Source of the DNA: Photorhabdus australis DSM 17609
GTDB taxonomy: Bacteria > Pseudomonadota > Gammaproteobacteria > Enterobacterales > Enterobacteriaceae
DNA length: 64,000 bases
NCBI RefSeq assembly: GCF_000711895.1
Contig: NZ_JONO01000027.1
Location: 1-64,000, forward strand
Direction of reading: 5' to 3'
Both the position numbers and the translations under genes were made by a program. Positions 32,026 through 45,147 of the stretch are shown piece after piece. The notes under the pieces were generated by a model. The model saw nothing but the letters and a program-made list of their open reading frames with translations. It was not told the origin of the DNA and did not search any database. Every line of letters begins with the position of its first letter. Positions within the stretch are counted from its first letter, which is position 1.

Positions 32026-33493
32026 GGTGTTTTTCCTCATTCAAAGATGGCTGCAATTTTGTTTCAGCCAAATTGCGCGCTATTTTGCCTATATTCCCGG
32101 CCCCTTGAACCAGAACTAAATCATTACCGTCTAGTACCTGCGCCAACACAGAAGCCACTTTTTCTGGCTCAGATACCAGAATTGGCTCTAAGTTACCGCG
32201 GCTACGGATAGTACGGCACAGCGAACGGCTATCCGCCCCCGGAATAACCGCTTCTCCAGCAGAATAAACATCCAGCATCAGCAATACATCCACCTGATTC
32301 AATACATTGGCAAAGTCATCGTACAGATCACGTGTCCGAGTATAACGATGAGGCTGAAATATCATCACAATACGCTTATCCGGCCAGCCAGCACGAGCGG
32401 CTTTAATGGTTGCATCCACTTCCGTTGGATGATGACCATAATCATCAACCAACATTGCACTACCACTTTTGCCGTTAACATGCTCCAGAGAGAAATTCCC
32501 CAGAAAATCAAAACGGCGTCCGGTTCCCTGAAAACCTGCTAACGCTGCCAGAATATCACGGCCAGAAATACCTTCTTCAGTTGCAACAGCGACTGCTGCC
32601 GCCGCATTTAGCGCATTATGGCGACCCGGTGCATTCAATACGACTTTCAAATCAACCATATCTTGACGACTAACAGTAAAATACCCTTGAGCACCTTTTT
32701 GCTCATAATGGGTGATACGCACATCAGCTTCCTCACTAAATCCATAAGTCGTGATATAGCGTCCCACATGAGGGATTAACTCTTTGACCACTGGATCATC
32801 AATGCACATGACTGCACGCCCATAGAAAGGTAAGTTGTGCAGAAAGTTGATAAACGTCTGTTTCAGCTTTTCAAAGTCACCATGATAGGTATCCATGTGG
32901 TCTGCTTCGATATTAGTAACTACTGCCACCATGGGCTGCAAATGCAGGAAAGAAGCATCGCTTTCGTCGGCTTCCGCAATTAAATAGCGGCTGCTACCAA
33001 GACGAGCATGTGTTCCTGCCGCTTTGACTAAACCACCATTAACAAACGTTGGGTCTAAACCAGCCTGTGCATAAATGCTGGAAATCATCGCCGTGGTAGT
33101 TGTTTTGCCATGAGTACCCGCAATAGCAATACCATGGCGGTAACGCATCAGTTCTGCCAACATCTCTGCTCTGCGAATAACCGGAATCCGAGCTTCACGA
33201 GCAGCAATAATTTCTGGGTTATCTGCTAAGATTGCCGTTGAAGCCACAACAACACTAGCATCCAGTACATTTTCAGGACGATGGTTAAAATAAATCTGAG
33301 CACCCAATTTAGTTAGTTGCCGAGTTACCGGGTTTGGCGCCAAATCGGATCCACTAATCTGGTAACCTTCATTGGCCAACACTTCGGCGATCCCCCCCAT
33401 GCCAGCACCGCCAATGCCGACAAAGTGGATATGCCTGACTTTTCTCATTTCAGGCACGAAAGCTCTTAATTTCGCCAGTTGTTGTGTATTCAC
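32018..33493 (-). CDS. murC: UDP-N-acetylmuramate--L-alanine ligase
   Basis: 491 residues, exactly the E. coli length, if translation starts at the GTG at 33491-33493 ([20 protein letters not shown]). An in-frame ATG 75 bases upstream would overlap murG and add a tail not found in MurC. The Rossmann loop [15 protein letters not shown], the ATP loop [23 protein letters not shown], and [11 protein letters not shown] are visible. It adds the first amino acid of the stem peptide in the cytosol. Confidence 0.96.
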   Translation of the reverse strand: MNTQQLAKLRAFVPEMRKVRHIHFVGIGGAGMGGIAEVLANEGYQISGSDLAPNPVTRQLTKLGAQIYFNHRPENVLDASVVVASTAILADNPEIIAAREARIPVIRRAEMLAELMRYRHGIAIAGTHGKTTTTAMISSIYAQAGLDPTFVNGGLVKAAGTHARLGSSRYLIAEADESDASFLHLQPMVAVVTNIEADHMDTYHGDFEKLKQTFINFLHNLPFYGRAVMCIDDPVVKELIPHVGRYITTYGFSEEADVRITHYEQKGAQGYFTVSRQDMVDLKVVLNAPGRHNALNAAAAVAVATEEGISGRDILAALAGFQGTGRRFDFLGNFSLEHVNGKSGSAMLVDDYGHHPTEVDATIKAARAGWPDKRIVMIFQPHRYTRTRDLYDDFANVLNQVDVLLMLDVYSAGEAVIPGADSRSLCRTIRSRGNLEPILVSEPEKVASVLAQVLDGNDLVLVQGAGNIGKIARNLAETKLQPSLNEEKHHG

Positions 33494-33548
33494 GTTTTCT
33501 TCTTCACTGTATATGTTTACTTCATCACCCTGTTTCAGGTGGCCTGAA

Positions 33549-34616
33549 TTATTTTTTTGCTGCATCAATTAATGCCGCTGATACTTGCTCAGTTGCATCA
33601 GTAATTGCTGCTGAACGAGCTATTTTTGCCATTTCCAACAATTGTGGGCGTTGCCACTGAGTTAATAATTGTATTACTGCATCAACCGTAAATTGCGGTT
33701 GTTCCAGTATTTTTGCTGCACCAACTCTCTCCAGTGGTAGTGCGTTCCAATATTGCTGACGATCTTTATGCTGAAATGGTACAAAAATTCCAGGTAACCC
33801 GGCTGCTGCCACTTCGCTGACTGTCAACGCACCAGAACGGCAAATCACCACATCAGCCCAGGCATAAGCTTGTGCCATATCCTCAATAAATTCAGTAACC
33901 TTGTGTTCGCATTTAACTAAATTGTTATAGGCATTCTGAACTCTCTCTTTAGCCCCTTTGCCTGTCTGATGCCAAAGGGTAATTTTATCACCCATACGGG
34001 CAGCAATTTCAGGCATTGTCTGGTTGAGAACTCTGGCCCCCTGACTACCACCAACAACCAGAACCCGAATCGGGCCTTCACGCCCTGCCAAACGCTGCTC
34101 AGGTAGAGGTAATGCCAACACATCTTCGCGGACAGGGTTCCCAACAATAGGTGCTTGCGGGAATGCACCGGGAAATGCCTGTAAAACAGTTGTAGCAATT
34201 TTTGCCAGCCAACGATTTGTCAGCCCTGCAATACCATTCTGTTCATGCAGGACAACCGGAATACCACACATCCACGCAGCAATACCGCCAGGGCCGGAAA
34301 CATACCCTCCCATTCCGAGCACTACATCTGGCTGATAGCGACGCATAATTGCTTTTGCCTGACGAATTGCTTTGAAAATTCGCACTGGGGAAACTAACAA
34401 TGCTTTGATCCCCTTACCTCGCAAACCCGAAATCTGAATAAAATCAATCTCAATGCCATGTTTCGGCACTAAATCAGCTTCCATCCGATCCACTGTTCCC
34501 AACCAGCGAACTTCCCAGCCTTGGTTTTTTAAATGATGAGCTACAGCCAAACCTGGGAAAACGTGTCCTCCAGTTCCGCCTGCCATCACCATCAAACGCC
34601 GGGTTTTGCTACTCAT
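33549..34616 (-). CDS. murG: UDP-GlcNAc:undecaprenyl-pyrophosphoryl-MurNAc-pentapeptide transferase
   Basis: 355 residues, same as E. coli MurG. GT-B glycosyltransferase at the inner face of the membrane that makes lipid II. Glycine-rich loops [16 protein letters not shown] (11-26) and [10 protein letters not shown] are present. The C-terminal donor-site region contains [23 protein letters not shown]. Start overlaps the ftsW stop by four bases. Confidence 0.98.
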   Translation of the reverse strand: MSSKTRRLMVMAGGTGGHVFPGLAVAHHLKNQGWEVRWLGTVDRMEADLVPKHGIEIDFIQISGLRGKGIKALLVSPVRIFKAIRQAKAIMRRYQPDVVLGMGGYVSGPGGIAAWMCGIPVVLHEQNGIAGLTNRWLAKIATTVLQAFPGAFPQAPIVGNPVREDVLALPLPEQRLAGREGPIRVLVVGGSQGARVLNQTMPEIAARMGDKITLWHQTGKGAKERVQNAYNNLVKCEHKVTEFIEDMAQAYAWADVVICRSGALTVSEVAAAGLPGIFVPFQHKDRQQYWNALPLERVGAAKILEQPQFTVDAVIQLLTQWQRPQLLEMAKIARSAAITDATEQVSAALIDAAKK

Positions 34617-35806
34617 CGAGAGCTCCTTACAAACGCCTGTGCTTTTGCCAAGCGTGTTTCAAAATCAATTCTTAATAGCAATACGATAGCTGTCGACATA
34701 ATCAACAAACTTGAACCACCGTAACTAATCAAAGGTAAAGTCAGACCTTTGGTCGGTAACATACCTGCGGCAGCCCCAACATTAACCAAGGTTTGAAAAC
34801 TGAACCAAATACCGACTGAACAAGCCAGAAAACCAGAAAAACGCTGATCCATCTGCAATGCACGACGACCTATCGTCATCGCGCGAAAAGCGACGAAGAA
34901 TATCATTAACAATACAAAAACCACACCTATGTAACCTAATTCTTCTGCCAAAACAGAGAAAATAAAGTCAGTATGCGCTTCGGGTAGGTATGCCAGCTTC
35001 AGTACTGAATTTCCCAATCCTTGCCCTGAAAATTCCCCTCGACCGAAAGCCATCAAAGATTGTGTTAATTGATAACCTTTGCCATACGGATCTTCCCAAG
35101 GGTCCAGAAAAGAAGTTACACGGCGTATACGATAAGGTTCAGCAATAATTAATAGAACTACTGCAAATATCCCCGAACCAATAATTGCCAGAAACTGCCA
35201 CAATTTTGCTCCCGCTAGAAATAACATAGCCAATGTTGTTACAAACAGCACTACCACAGTTCCCAAGTCAGGCTGAGCTAAAAGTAATACAGCCAACACC
35301 ACCATGACACTCATTGGCTTACAAAATCCCCAGAAGTTATTCCGTACTTCTTCTACTTTACGCACCAGATAACTGGCGAGATAACAAAATAGAGAAAGTT
35401 TGGATAACTCAGCTGGCTGAATTCTCAAAGGTCCAAGGGCAATCCAACGCGATGCACCATTCACCGAACTTCCCACTACCAATACAATCAGCAACAGGAT
35501 AACGGAGATAAGCAACATCAGGTTGCTATAACGCTGCCAGAAATCCATCGGGATACGCAGTGTAATCAATGACAATCCGAAGGCCAGCAAGAGATAAATC
35601 GCATCACGCTTAGCAAACAGAAACGGATCTTCAGCAAGACGCTGCCCAACCGGCATTGATGCTGATGTCACCATAACAAAGCCGATAATGCCTAACCCAA
35701 ATGCCAGCCAAACCAGTGTGCGATCGTACAACACCATATTAGTAGCATCGGTTTCACGGCCACCAATAATCCAGTCTTTTAATCCACTGAACCCGGGAAT
35801 AGACAT
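34613..35806 (-). CDS. ftsW: peptidoglycan polymerase FtsW (SEDS family)
   Basis: 397 residues from the ATG at 35804-35806 (GGAG nine bases upstream, TGATG overlap with murD). Ten membrane segments are expected. SEDS signatures include [50 protein letters not shown] (in parts) and the C-terminal [12 protein letters not shown]. It polymerises septal glycan together with FtsI. Confidence 0.97.
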   Translation of the reverse strand: MSIPGFSGLKDWIIGGRETDATNMVLYDRTLVWLAFGLGIIGFVMVTSASMPVGQRLAEDPFLFAKRDAIYLLLAFGLSLITLRIPMDFWQRYSNLMLLISVILLLIVLVVGSSVNGASRWIALGPLRIQPAELSKLSLFCYLASYLVRKVEEVRNNFWGFCKPMSVMVVLAVLLLAQPDLGTVVVLFVTTLAMLFLAGAKLWQFLAIIGSGIFAVVLLIIAEPYRIRRVTSFLDPWEDPYGKGYQLTQSLMAFGRGEFSGQGLGNSVLKLAYLPEAHTDFIFSVLAEELGYIGVVFVLLMIFFVAFRAMTIGRRALQMDQRFSGFLACSVGIWFSFQTLVNVGAAAGMLPTKGLTLPLISYGGSSLLIMSTAIVLLLRIDFETRLAKAQAFVRSSR

Positions 35807-37116
35807 CAACCCAACTCCTCAGCCAAACGAGCAAACTCATGACCACGCTGTTCAAAATTACGGAACTGGTCAAGGCTCGCACAAGCAGGAGATAACAACA
35901 CCATGTCACCCACCACCAGCCTCGGTGCAATATCACGTATCGCCTGTTCCATGGTTTCAGTTAATGTCGCTATTTCTGGACGTAGTTGCGCCAGTCGTTT
36001 TCCATCCCGGCCAAAGCAGTAAAGCCGAATTTTATCCCCACAAAGGAAAGGCTTAAGCGGAGAAAAGTCGGCTGATTTACCATCGCCGCCTAGCAGCAAA
36101 TAAAGCGTGCCCTCCAGGTTAAGGCCATTAAGCGCCGCCTCCGTACTGCCAACATTGGTCGCCTTAGAATCGTTAATCCAACGTACCCCATTGTTCAGAT
36201 GAACAAGTTGGAAACGATGGTTAAGCCCCGGATAAACCATCAATGTTGCCAAACTGGCTTCACGAGGAATACCAACCGCATCAGCTAAAGCTAATGCAAC
36301 CAATCCATTGACGTAGTTATGTCGTCCAGTCAGCTTAATTTCATTCGTCGCCAGCAATGACTGGTTATGAACTTTCAAAAAGGCATTTTCACTATCAAGC
36401 TGGTAATCACCACAATCAACACCAAAACTGACACAACGGCCATCCATACCCGTTTCAGGCAGTGTCAGAGGATCCTGGTCATTCACAATGCATCTTTTTG
36501 CCTGACGATAAACCCTCAATTTAGCCGCCCGATACTGAGACAAGCCTTGAGGATAACGATCCATATGGTCTTCAGTTACATTCAGTACAGTTGCCGCCGC
36601 TGCCTTTAGGCTATATGTAGTTTCCAACTGGAAACTGGAAAGTTCTAAAACATAAAGCTGACAAGATTGTTTCAATAGTTCTAATGCAGGAAGACCAATA
36701 TTACCGCCAACCCCCACTTGCCAACCTGCAGCTTTAGCCATTTCTCCGACAAGACTCGCCACGGTACTTTTACCATTAGAACCCGTAATTGCGATTATCG
36801 GGGTAGTTGCCTCGCGGCAAAATAATTCGATATCGCCAACGATTTCTATGCCAGCATTAGCTGCGGCTTGTAATTCAGCTGTTGCCAAAGCAATGCCCGG
36901 GCTTGCAACAATCAAGTCAGCATCCATCAACCAGTTGGTATTCAAGCTTCCGCAATGGCATTCAATATCATCAGGCAATTTATCCCTACCGGGCGGCATT
37001 ACACGGGTATCTATCACGCGAGGAATCACTCCTCGAGCCAAAAAAAAGTCAACACAGGAGAGACCCGTCAGCCCCAATCCAATAATGATGACTTTTTTAC
37101 CCAAATAATCCGTCAT
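35806..37116 (-). CDS. murD: UDP-N-acetylmuramoyl-L-alanine--D-glutamate ligase
   Basis: 436 residues from ATG 37114-37116 ([20 protein letters not shown]). The longer upstream frame overlaps mraY and lacks family support. The ATP loop [20 protein letters not shown], the ligand-binding [20 protein letters not shown], and the C-terminal [19 protein letters not shown] are present. Cytosolic second ligase of the stem peptide pathway. Two bases after mraY. Confidence 0.97.
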   Translation of the reverse strand: MTDYLGKKVIIIGLGLTGLSCVDFFLARGVIPRVIDTRVMPPGRDKLPDDIECHCGSLNTNWLMDADLIVASPGIALATAELQAAANAGIEIVGDIELFCREATTPIIAITGSNGKSTVASLVGEMAKAAGWQVGVGGNIGLPALELLKQSCQLYVLELSSFQLETTYSLKAAAATVLNVTEDHMDRYPQGLSQYRAAKLRVYRQAKRCIVNDQDPLTLPETGMDGRCVSFGVDCGDYQLDSENAFLKVHNQSLLATNEIKLTGRHNYVNGLVALALADAVGIPREASLATLMVYPGLNHRFQLVHLNNGVRWINDSKATNVGSTEAALNGLNLEGTLYLLLGGDGKSADFSPLKPFLCGDKIRLYCFGRDGKRLAQLRPEIATLTETMEQAIRDIAPRLVVGDMVLLSPACASLDQFRNFEQRGHEFARLAEELG

Positions 37117-37118
37117 GA

Positions 37119-38201
37119 TTACCGTACCTTTAATGTTGCTAAGCCAATCAGCACTAACATCAGAGAAATAATCCAAAAGCGCACGATAACGCGCGGTTCT
37201 GGCCAGCCTTTCAATTCATAATGGTGGTGAATAGGTGCCATACGGAAAATACGCTGTCCTCGCAATTTAAAAGAACCTACCTGCAAGATAACTGACAAGG
37301 TTTCTATCACGAATACCCCTCCCATAATCACCAGTAAGAACTCCTGACGCAGCAACACAGCAATGGTCCCAAGTGCCCCACCCAATGCCAAAGAACCAAC
37401 ATCTCCCATAAAAACCTGAGCCGGATAAGTGTTGAACCACAGGAAACCCAATCCAGCACCAACAATTGCAGTACAGACGATGACCAATTCACCCGCATGA
37501 CTCAAGTAAGGAATATGCAAGTAGTTGGCAAAATTGACGTTACCTGTTGCCCACGCCACCAGTGCAAAACCAGCTGCAACAAAAACCGTCGGCATAATAG
37601 CCAAACCATCCAACCCATCAGTCAGATTCACTGCGTTGCTGGTTCCAACAATCACAAAATAAGACAACAGAATGTAAAGCACACCTAATTGTGGCATCAC
37701 ATCTTTAAAGAATGGCACAACTAATTGTGTTGCCGCGGTATCTTTACCGACGCTGTACATGGCGAATGCTACACCCAATGCCAAGACTGACTGCCAAAAA
37801 TACTTCCAACGAGCAATCAACCCTTTAGTATCTTTGCGCACGACTTTACGGTAATCATCCACGAAACCAACAATGCCGTAACCAATCAGCACAATCAGCA
37901 CACACCAAACATAAGGGTTATTCAACCGCCCCCATAGCAGTACCGAAATCGTGATTGAGAACAGGATCAACAAACCACCCATGGTCGGTGTTCCACGTTT
38001 ACTGAAATGAGATTCTGGCCCATCATTACGAACAACCTGCCCAATTTGTAACCTTTGCAGGAAGGCGATCATACGCGGCCCCATCCATAATGCGATAGCC
38101 AAAGCAGTCAGCAAGCTGACGATAGCCCTAAAAGTCAAGTAAGAAAAGACGTTAAAGCCGGTATGATATTTGACCAAATATTCGGCCAGCCAAACTAACA
38201 T
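37119..38201 (-). CDS. mraY: phospho-MurNAc-pentapeptide translocase MraY
   Basis: 360 residues, equal to E. coli MraY. Ten membrane segments. It transfers phospho-MurNAc-pentapeptide to undecaprenyl phosphate, making lipid I. Catalytic aspartates lie in FVDDYRKV and [10 protein letters not shown], and the [15 protein letters not shown] and [14 protein letters not shown] signatures are intact. Overlaps murF by seven bases. Confidence 0.98.
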   Translation of the reverse strand: MLVWLAEYLVKYHTGFNVFSYLTFRAIVSLLTALAIALWMGPRMIAFLQRLQIGQVVRNDGPESHFSKRGTPTMGGLLILFSITISVLLWGRLNNPYVWCVLIVLIGYGIVGFVDDYRKVVRKDTKGLIARWKYFWQSVLALGVAFAMYSVGKDTAATQLVVPFFKDVMPQLGVLYILLSYFVIVGTSNAVNLTDGLDGLAIMPTVFVAAGFALVAWATGNVNFANYLHIPYLSHAGELVIVCTAIVGAGLGFLWFNTYPAQVFMGDVGSLALGGALGTIAVLLRQEFLLVIMGGVFVIETLSVILQVGSFKLRGQRIFRMAPIHHHYELKGWPEPRVIVRFWIISLMLVLIGLATLKVR

Positions 38202-39574
38202 GTGAAGCTCCCCTGTAATGCACTTACGACGTCTTCCATCGTAGTACTGCGCGAACCTTTAACTAAAACTGAAATGATTTTGTGTTGCTGTAATAATGGA
38301 ACCAATGCTGTAACCAACGCGTCTTTATCCGCAAAATGCTGACCACAACCACTCGCTTCGCTAATGTACATACTTGAAGTGCCCACACTGAATACTTTGT
38401 CAATACCACTGACAGCTGCGACTTCACCCACTTGGCGATGGTAATTTTCTGACTGATCACCCAACGCTCCCATGTCGCCAACCACCATGACTCGATATCC
38501 AGGCATCTGTGATAACACCTGAGCTGCAACAGTCATCGAACCGACATTGGCGTTATAAGTATCATCAAGCAGCAATTTTCCTTCTGCCAAATTGATTGGA
38601 AATAACCGACCCGGAACAGCCTTTACCCCAGATAATCCAACACGGACATCTTTTAGCGTCGCCCCCACAGAAATTGCCAACGCACTAGCAGCCAAGGCAT
38701 TGGTAACATTGTGTTTCCCAGGTAATGGCAAAATAACTTCTGTGCTGCCGGCAGGAGTATGCAGTCGAAAATGAGTGGCCAATTGTTTAACCTGAATATC
38801 TGTAGCATAAAAATCGGCATCTGATATCTGTTGTATGGAAAAACGCCATACCGTTTTATCGCCAATAATCTGCTGCCAATTCACCCAATCATTGCTTTCT
38901 ACATTGATAATGGCGGTACCGTCTGCTGAAAGACCAGAGAAAATCTCGCTTTTAGCTTTTGCAATACCCGTCAAAGAACCAAAGTCGTCTAAATGTGCAG
39001 TGGATAAGTTATTGATCAGAGCTGTTTCTGGTTGAGTTATTCCTGCGGTATAAGCAATCTCTCCAATATGGCTTGCACCCAATTCAATCACGGCAAACTC
39101 ATGCTGTTCTGTCAATCTAAACAACGTTAACGGTACACCAATATCGTTATTCAGATTACCCGCAGTATAAAGCGTGCTACCACACTGGCGCAAAATCGCT
39201 GCGGTCATCTCTTTCACCGATGTTTTACCAGACGACCCCGTTAGCGCAACAACCCTGGCTTTACTCTGTTGGCGAACCCAACCAGCCAGTTTACCCATTG
39301 CCAAACGAGTATCTGCAACCACAACCTGAGGACAACTAACTGCTAATACACGGCTGACCAACAAAGCACCAGCACCCGCTTTTACTACATCAACAGAAAA
39401 ATCATGAGCGTCAAAGCGTTCACCTTTCAATGCAATAAATAAACTCCCGTTTTCAACCTTACGGCTATCAGTAGTAACATCATGGATATAGATATCTACT
39501 GCCTGTCGCTCAGTTACCTGATTTAGTACCCCATTAGTAACCTGAGCCAATTGTTGCAATGTGAGGGATATCAT
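38195..39574 (-). CDS. murF: UDP-MurNAc-tripeptide--D-Ala-D-Ala ligase
   Basis: 459 residues (E. coli 452). Adds D-Ala-D-Ala to complete the pentapeptide. The N-terminal substrate domain contains [22 protein letters not shown] (in parts). ATP loop [37 protein letters not shown] and [11 protein letters not shown] follow. The start overlaps murE by four bases. All eleven Mur/Fts junctions here are overlapped or nearly so, so one long operon is likely. Confidence 0.97.
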   Translation of the reverse strand: MISLTLQQLAQVTNGVLNQVTERQAVDIYIHDVTTDSRKVENGSLFIALKGERFDAHDFSVDVVKAGAGALLVSRVLAVSCPQVVVADTRLAMGKLAGWVRQQSKARVVALTGSSGKTSVKEMTAAILRQCGSTLYTAGNLNNDIGVPLTLFRLTEQHEFAVIELGASHIGEIAYTAGITQPETALINNLSTAHLDDFGSLTGIAKAKSEIFSGLSADGTAIINVESNDWVNWQQIIGDKTVWRFSIQQISDADFYATDIQVKQLATHFRLHTPAGSTEVILPLPGKHNVTNALAASALAISVGATLKDVRVGLSGVKAVPGRLFPINLAEGKLLLDDTYNANVGSMTVAAQVLSQMPGYRVMVVGDMGALGDQSENYHRQVGEVAAVSGIDKVFSVGTSSMYISEASGCGQHFADKDALVTALVPLLQQHKIISVLVKGSRSTTMEDVVSALQGSFTC

Positions 39575-41058
39575 GCAATTACCCCCAGTAACCGGGCAAC
39601 AGTCAAGCGGTCTGAATAATCCAGACGGCGATGGCCTACCAACTGATAATCTTCATGGCCTTTACCCGCCACCAATACAACATCATCTTCTTTTGCTTGC
39701 ATAATGGCACTAGTCACCGCTTCAACACGTCCATGAATGACTATCGCTCGCCCCGGATCAATAAAACCAGTCAAAATATCAGCAACAATTGCCTGCGGTT
39801 CTTCACTTCTCGGGTTATCGTCGGTAGTAATCACATAGTCGGCCCACTGTTCTGCCACACTGCCCATTAAAGAACGCTTGCCTTTATCTCGATCACCACC
39901 ACAACCAAAAACGCACCAAAGCCTACCTTTACAATGCAGACGTGCAGCCAACAAAGCTTTCTCTAGTGCATCAGGTGTATGAGCATAATCAACAACGACA
40001 GTTGGTTTATCCGGTGCATTGAATACTTCCATTCTCCCGCAGACAGGTTCCAAGCAGGAAGCAGTTTCAAGCAGTTTTTCCAATGGATAACCCAACGCTA
40101 ATAAGGTAGAAAGTGCTAACAGCAGGTTGCTGACGTTGAATGCCCCCATCAGAGGACTGTCAATTGTACCGCCTCCCCAACTGGACTCAAAAGTAACAGA
40201 TACGCCTTTATCGTGATATTTTATTTCACTGGCAGACAACCAACGCCCTTGCCAATTTTCCGGCAGCCGATTTTCCATCGTCACGGCAACCGCTTGCGGT
40301 AGACGGGATAACCATTTCTGACCAACATCATCGTCAGCGTTAATGATTTGCTGTTTCACATCATGAGAGGAAAATAGCAGCCATTTCGCTGCTTCATAGT
40401 GTTCCATGTCACCATGGTAATCAAGATGATCACGACTCAGATTGGTAAATACCGCCGCCTGAAATGGTAATGCGGCCACACGCCCTTGAACCAGCCCATG
40501 GGAAGAGACTTCCATAGCCGCAAAGGTAGCCCCTTGTTGAACAAGCTGTTGCAGATCCAGTTGGATATCAACAGCTGAGCCGGTGGTGTTTTCACTTGGC
40601 GCCACATGCCCTAATAAACCATTACCTACTGTTCCCATCACCGCGCTGGTTTCACCCAATCCGTGAGTCCACTGTGCAAGTAATTGAGTCGTTGTCGTTT
40701 TACCATTGGTTCCGGTTACACCAATCAGGCGCAGTTTACCACCAGGATGGTGATAAAACTGACCCGCTAATTGTGACAACTTATTATTCAAATCGCTCAC
40801 ATAAACAACCGGAACACCGTGCATAATCTGCACAGTACCGCTATCGGCCTCTCCCTGGGCTTCTGCAATAACCGCCGCGACGCCTTGCGCGATGGCTTGA
40901 GGAATATAGTGTCGACCATCTGCCTGATGCCCTTTAATAGCAACAAACAAATCTCCGGCAGCCGACTTACGGCTATCCAATGTCATTTCGCGTAATGCAC
41001 GTTCTGGAGCATCAATCCCCAACGGAGCGAGTAAACCGCGTAGATTACGATCTGCCAC
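39571..41058 (-). CDS. murE: UDP-MurNAc-L-Ala-D-Glu--meso-diaminopimelate ligase
   Basis: 495 residues. ATP loop [18 protein letters not shown] and the meso-DAP-recognising motif DNPR in [12 protein letters not shown] show that diaminopimelate is the substrate, as in other Gram-negatives. [12 protein letters not shown] and GKGHEDYQ are also seen. Starts 14 bases inside ftsI. Confidence 0.97.
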   Translation of the reverse strand: MADRNLRGLLAPLGIDAPERALREMTLDSRKSAAGDLFVAIKGHQADGRHYIPQAIAQGVAAVIAEAQGEADSGTVQIMHGVPVVYVSDLNNKLSQLAGQFYHHPGGKLRLIGVTGTNGKTTTTQLLAQWTHGLGETSAVMGTVGNGLLGHVAPSENTTGSAVDIQLDLQQLVQQGATFAAMEVSSHGLVQGRVAALPFQAAVFTNLSRDHLDYHGDMEHYEAAKWLLFSSHDVKQQIINADDDVGQKWLSRLPQAVAVTMENRLPENWQGRWLSASEIKYHDKGVSVTFESSWGGGTIDSPLMGAFNVSNLLLALSTLLALGYPLEKLLETASCLEPVCGRMEVFNAPDKPTVVVDYAHTPDALEKALLAARLHCKGRLWCVFGCGGDRDKGKRSLMGSVAEQWADYVITTDDNPRSEEPQAIVADILTGFIDPGRAIVIHGRVEAVTSAIMQAKEDDVVLVAGKGHEDYQLVGHRRLDYSDRLTVARLLGVIA

Positions 41059-42811
41059 CTGTATCCTCTTTCTTATTAATCACAAATTCGTTTTTATCAC
41101 CTGCTGCCAAAGCATCCGGCTCCACATTCATAATGCGCAGAACACCGCCCATAATGGCACCAAATACCGGCGCAGAAACCGCACCACCATAATATTTACC
41201 TGCCTGTGGCTCATTAATGACCACAACTAGAGCAAACCTTGGGTTACTTGCAGGGGCAACACCTGCGGCGTAAGAGATATATCGATTAACGTATTGGCCA
41301 TCCGGCCCGACTTTCTTTGCAGTCCCCGTCTTGATTGCAATCCGATAACCTTTTACCGCAGCCCGCACACCACCACCACCAGGCAAAGCCACACTTTCCA
41401 TCATATGAACGACTGTTCGCATGATGGGTTCAGGAAATACTCTTGTACCTGGCACAGGTGGATCAACTTTGGTAATTGACAGAGGACGATAGATACCCAG
41501 GCTACCAATCGTTGCATAGACTCGCGCTAACTGTAATGGTGTTACCATCAGCCCATAACCGTAAGAAAAGGTCGCTCTCTCAAGATCTGACCACCGCTGT
41601 TTTCCTGTTGGATATAAGCCACTGCTTTCTCCGACTAATCCCAGATTAGTCGCTTTTCCCAATCCAAAGCGTGAATAGACATTCACTAATTCTGTCGCGG
41701 GCATCGCTAACGCTAGCTTAGAAACACCGACGTTGCTCGATTTTTGTAAAATACCAGTGATAGATAATTCTGGATACCGGGATACGTCCTTAATTTCCTT
41801 ACCGCTTATCCTAAAAGGTACTGTATTAATAACCGTATTTTCTTTGATGATACCATTATTCAACGCAGCCATTACCACCATCGGCTTGACAGTGGAACCT
41901 GGTTCGAAAATATCGGTAATCGCACGGTTGCGCATTGCGTCTTTTGGTGTGTTGAGGAAATTATTTGGGTTATAAGATGGGCTATTGGCCATTGCCAGCA
42001 CTTCGCCGGTATTAACATCTACTAGTACTGCTGTACCGGATTCTGCTTTATTAAAAGCTACCGCGTTGGTCAGTTCACGGTAAACCAGTGCCTGCAAGCG
42101 TTCATCGATACTCAATACCAAATTGTGTGCTGCCAGACTATCAACAGATGAGATATCTTCAATGACACGACCAAAACGGTCTTTACGTACAATCCGTTCG
42201 CCTGGCTGACCAGTCAGCCAGCGATCAAAACTTTTTTCCACACCTTCCATACCCTGGCCATCAACGTTAGTCACACCAATAATATGGGCTGTTACCTGGC
42301 CTGATGGGTAATAACGCCGAGATTCCTGACGTAAATAAATTCCCGGCAGTTTCAATTTACCAATATAATCGCCAACCGATGAATTGACCTGTCGTGCCAG
42401 ATAAACAAAACGACCTTTAGGATTCGCGCTAATTTTGTTAGTAAGTTGCTCAACAGGTAGGTTAATGGCATCAGACAAAGCTCTCCAGCGGGTATCATCA
42501 GTAATCCCTCCTTTTTCAAACACCTCTTTCGGATCTGCCCATACAGCATTTACCGGAACACTAACAGCCAAAGGCCGCCCCATGCGATCGCTGATCATAC
42601 CGCGGGCAGTAGGAATTGACTGCACACGCAGAGAACGTAAATCCCCTTCTTTAACCAATTGATCCGGATTGATAACTTGCAGGTAAGTCACTCTCAGTAA
42701 CAAGCCAACCAAAGCAAGGATAATTCCCCCGCACAGCAAGGCAAAGCGCCAGCTGACAAAGCTGGCTTTATCTTCTTGCCGTTTTGATTTCGCGAAACGA
42801 GCTGCTTTCAT
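41045..42811 (-). CDS. ftsI: septal transpeptidase FtsI (penicillin-binding protein 3)
   Basis: 588 residues (E. coli 588). Short cytoplasmic tail, one membrane helix (about 24-45, [19 protein letters not shown]), pedestal domain, then the class B transpeptidase domain with the catalytic Ser306-xx-Lys309 in EPGSTVKP, the SSN motif in [13 protein letters not shown] and KTGT in [12 protein letters not shown]. It crosslinks septal peptidoglycan with FtsW. Starts 29 bases after ftsL. Confidence 0.98.
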   Translation of the reverse strand: MKAARFAKSKRQEDKASFVSWRFALLCGGIILALVGLLLRVTYLQVINPDQLVKEGDLRSLRVQSIPTARGMISDRMGRPLAVSVPVNAVWADPKEVFEKGGITDDTRWRALSDAINLPVEQLTNKISANPKGRFVYLARQVNSSVGDYIGKLKLPGIYLRQESRRYYPSGQVTAHIIGVTNVDGQGMEGVEKSFDRWLTGQPGERIVRKDRFGRVIEDISSVDSLAAHNLVLSIDERLQALVYRELTNAVAFNKAESGTAVLVDVNTGEVLAMANSPSYNPNNFLNTPKDAMRNRAITDIFEPGSTVKPMVVMAALNNGIIKENTVINTVPFRISGKEIKDVSRYPELSITGILQKSSNVGVSKLALAMPATELVNVYSRFGLGKATNLGLVGESSGLYPTGKQRWSDLERATFSYGYGLMVTPLQLARVYATIGSLGIYRPLSITKVDPPVPGTRVFPEPIMRTVVHMMESVALPGGGGVRAAVKGYRIAIKTGTAKKVGPDGQYVNRYISYAAGVAPASNPRFALVVVINEPQAGKYYGGAVSAPVFGAIMGGVLRIMNVEPDALAAGDKNEFVINKKEDTGGRS

Positions 42812-42840
42812 TACTTACCTTATTAATTAATCAAACTAAC

Positions 42841-43158
42841 TCACTGTGAAACAACAATATTTTCCTGTGCTGGATTAACATGTTGCATATGCATTTTTTC
42901 AATTGCTATTCGCTCAACCCGACTCTGATCACCAAGAGAATTTTCTTCAAGAATCAAATTACGCCACTCAATTTCTAATGCATTACGTTCCAGCGCCAAA
43001 TGCTCTTTCTCAGCAATCAACAAACGTGTTTCATGTGTTGTGGTCACAACAAATATGGCTGAAACCACTACAGCCACTAGAAGAATCAATGGTATTTTGG
43101 CATTCCTGAGAAAATCGCTGCCGATAATACCGGCTAATCCGTGACGTTCACCGGCCAT
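42841..43158 (-). CDS. ftsL: cell division protein FtsL
   Basis: 105 residues, shorter than the 121 of E. coli at the N-terminal cytoplasmic end. One membrane helix (about 20-42) is followed by a leucine-zipper-like periplasmic coil with the well conserved [19 protein letters not shown] and [20 protein letters not shown]. FtsL, with FtsB and FtsQ, activates FtsWI. The start ATG overlaps the rsmH stop by one base (TAATG). Confidence 0.96.
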   Translation of the reverse strand: MAGERHGLAGIIGSDFLRNAKIPLILLVAVVVSAIFVVTTTHETRLLIAEKEHLALERNALEIEWRNLILEENSLGDQSRVERIAIEKMHMQHVNPAQENIVVSQ

Positions 43159-44102
43159 TATTCACTAACTTTTTCAGCAAAACGCAAAACCGAACTACGA
43201 GCCCGTGGATTATCAGCCACTTCGTCCTCTGAAGGTTTCATCTTGCCGATAGATTTCAGGCTACGCCCACCCTGTGCTTTCAGTTGTTCTTCTGTTAAAG
43301 GTAACCCTGCCGGTACCTGTGGCCCACGACTGTTATGACGAATAAATCGCTTAACAATGCGATCTTCCAGTGAATGGAAACTGATAACTGAAAGTCGCCC
43401 ATGTGGGGCAAGCACCTGTAATGCACCATCCAGCGCTTGCTCAATCTCTTCTAATTCACTGTTGATATAAATCCTAATCGCCTGGAAGCTCCTTGTTGCA
43501 GGATGCTTATACTTCTCTTTCACTGGACTAGCCTGAGCAATCAAATCCGCCAACACTTTTGTTCGGGTAATCGGTTCTTGCTGATTACGTGTAACAATTG
43601 CTTTGGCAATACGTTTGGCGAAACGCTCCTCACCAAATGTTTTCAACACCCATGCAATATCATCCACTTCTGCTTTCATCAGCCATTCTGCAGCTGACTG
43701 CCCATGAGTCGGGTCCATCCGCATATCTAACGGCCCATCACGCATAAAAGAAAAACCACGTTCCGGATCATCTAATTGAGGTGAAGAAACACCTAAATCC
43801 AGTAATACCCCATCAATTTTGCCTGCCAGACCAACGTTTTCTACATAGTGTGCTAATTCAGAAAACGGTCCATGAATAATTGAAAAACGTGGATCTGTGA
43901 TCGATTTTGCGGTTTCAATCGCTTGCGGATCACGATCAATTGCAATTAAACGACCTTCCATTCCCAATTGTGACAAAATCAAACGTGAGTGCCCGCCACG
44001 GCCAAATGTGCCATCAATATAGATTCCATCTTTACGAATATTCAGTCCATTGACTGCTTCATCCAGCAATACACTGGTATGTTTAAAATGACTGTTTGCC
44101 AT
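43158..44102 (-). CDS. rsmH: 16S rRNA (cytosine-1402-N4) methyltransferase
   Basis: 314 residues (E. coli 313). SAM-binding motif [13 protein letters not shown] near the N-terminus, [26 protein letters not shown], and the C-terminal [14 protein letters not shown] are all present. Methylates C1402 in the decoding centre. Formerly called mraW. Two bases after mraZ. Confidence 0.98.
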   Translation of the reverse strand: MANSHFKHTSVLLDEAVNGLNIRKDGIYIDGTFGRGGHSRLILSQLGMEGRLIAIDRDPQAIETAKSITDPRFSIIHGPFSELAHYVENVGLAGKIDGVLLDLGVSSPQLDDPERGFSFMRDGPLDMRMDPTHGQSAAEWLMKAEVDDIAWVLKTFGEERFAKRIAKAIVTRNQQEPITRTKVLADLIAQASPVKEKYKHPATRSFQAIRIYINSELEEIEQALDGALQVLAPHGRLSVISFHSLEDRIVKRFIRHNSRGPQVPAGLPLTEEQLKAQGGRSLKSIGKMKPSEDEVADNPRARSSVLRFAEKVSE

Positions 44103-44104
44103 GT

Positions 44105-44563
44105 TTATAGTGATAAGTCCTGTAGCCGTACTGATAAAGGTTGCTGTGTGGATTGTTCAGCTGCAATGTCATCCTTAACCTGTTGATACCAAGCTTGCTC
44201 ATCCCACAGTTCAAATTTGTTGAACTGACCAACCAGCATGACCTCTTTAACTAGCCCTGCGTGCTGACGCAGTGTATTGGCTAACAAAAGACGTCCAGCA
44301 CTATCCATTTGGCATTCACTGGCATGACCTAAGAGCAAACGTTGCACCCGACGCTCTGCCGGATTCATGCTGGATAAGCGGGAAAGTTTTTCTTCAATAA
44401 TTTCCCATTCAGATAACGTATAAAGCAGCAAGCATGGCTGGTGAAGGTCAATAGTACAAACCATTTGCCCTTGCGATTCCTCGTTTAGCATCGCCCGATA
44501 TCGGGTAGGCACGGCAAGCCGCCCCTTGCTATCGAGATTAACTAACGTTGCTCCACGAAACAT
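44105..44563 (-). CDS. mraZ: transcriptional regulator MraZ
   Basis: 152 residues, E. coli length. Two SpoVT/AbrB-like halves with the double DxxGR signature: [15 protein letters not shown] and [15 protein letters not shown]. MraZ is a ring-shaped DNA-binding protein that represses the dcw promoter. Its operator is present directly upstream. First gene of the division cluster. Confidence 0.98.
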   Translation of the reverse strand: MFRGATLVNLDSKGRLAVPTRYRAMLNEESQGQMVCTIDLHQPCLLLYTLSEWEIIEEKLSRLSSMNPAERRVQRLLLGHASECQMDSAGRLLLANTLRQHAGLVKEVMLVGQFNKFELWDEQAWYQQVKDDIAAEQSTQQPLSVRLQDLSL

Positions 44564-44582
44564 CCTAAAGTTGCCTCAGGCG

Positions 44583-44617
44583 ATCCCAAATTACCACTTT
44601 ATCCCACTAATCCCCAC
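44583..44617 (-). promoter_or_regulatory. MraZ operator, GTGGG repeats
   Basis: On the minus strand GTGGG (44613-44617), GTGGG (44603-44607), GTGGT (44593-44597) and GGGAT (44583-44587) recur every 10 bases, between the predicted start near 44618 and mraZ. This is the repeat form bound by MraZ. Confidence 0.85.
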
Positions 44618-44624
44618 AATAAGG

Positions 44625-44654
44625 AGTTTACGGATGGGACGAAAACCTTGTCAA
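44625..44654 (-). promoter_or_regulatory. dcw cluster (mraZ) promoter
   Basis: TTGACA (44649-44654), 18-base spacer, TAAACT (44625-44630) on the minus strand. The start would fall just at the first MraZ repeat. Confidence 0.8.
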
Positions 44655-45114
44655 GCCAGAGCCGATGCGCTTTAGCTATATTTAGTAAAAGGATTTTGGA
44701 TGTTGGGAGCATTAATGATTAAATTTAGCAATGTCAATAATAATTAACACTTTGATAATTTTGAATAATTTTACGAATATAAGGAGAATAAATGTTCATT
44801 ACAAAATAATGAAAAAATAATTGTGTTATTAGTTTATTTACATAATTTACATTTCATTACCATCCAACCATCATACAATAATATTTATCATTTAAATAAG
44901 TACATTCGATACTAAAACCAATAATGATAATAAAATCATCAAAAATAACATCATTAAAATCAACTTAATATATAAACAAAACAATAAGATAGGATGAAGT
45001 ATAAAAAATTTCAAACCTAAATAAATTCCTATTCATGCCGTTTTTTTACTAAATGATTTAAGAATTGCTTTAAAATTGTCTTCCCACTCTTTCTCTTATA
45101 AATCTGAAGCAAAA
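44655..45114. other. gene-free, AT-rich stretch between cra and mraZ
   Basis: Very AT-rich (runs of A/T from about 44700 to 45060) between the convergent-side end of cra and the mraZ promoter. No gene or RNA is seen. Confidence 0.5.
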
Positions 45115-45142
45115 GCCCCTCATCAAAAAATCAATGAGGGGC
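45115..45142 (-). terminator. terminator of cra
   Basis: GCCCCTCAT pairs with ATGAGGGGC around a ten-base loop, and TTTTGC follows on the minus strand, six bases after the cra stop. Confidence 0.85.
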
Positions 45143-45147
45143 CTTCA

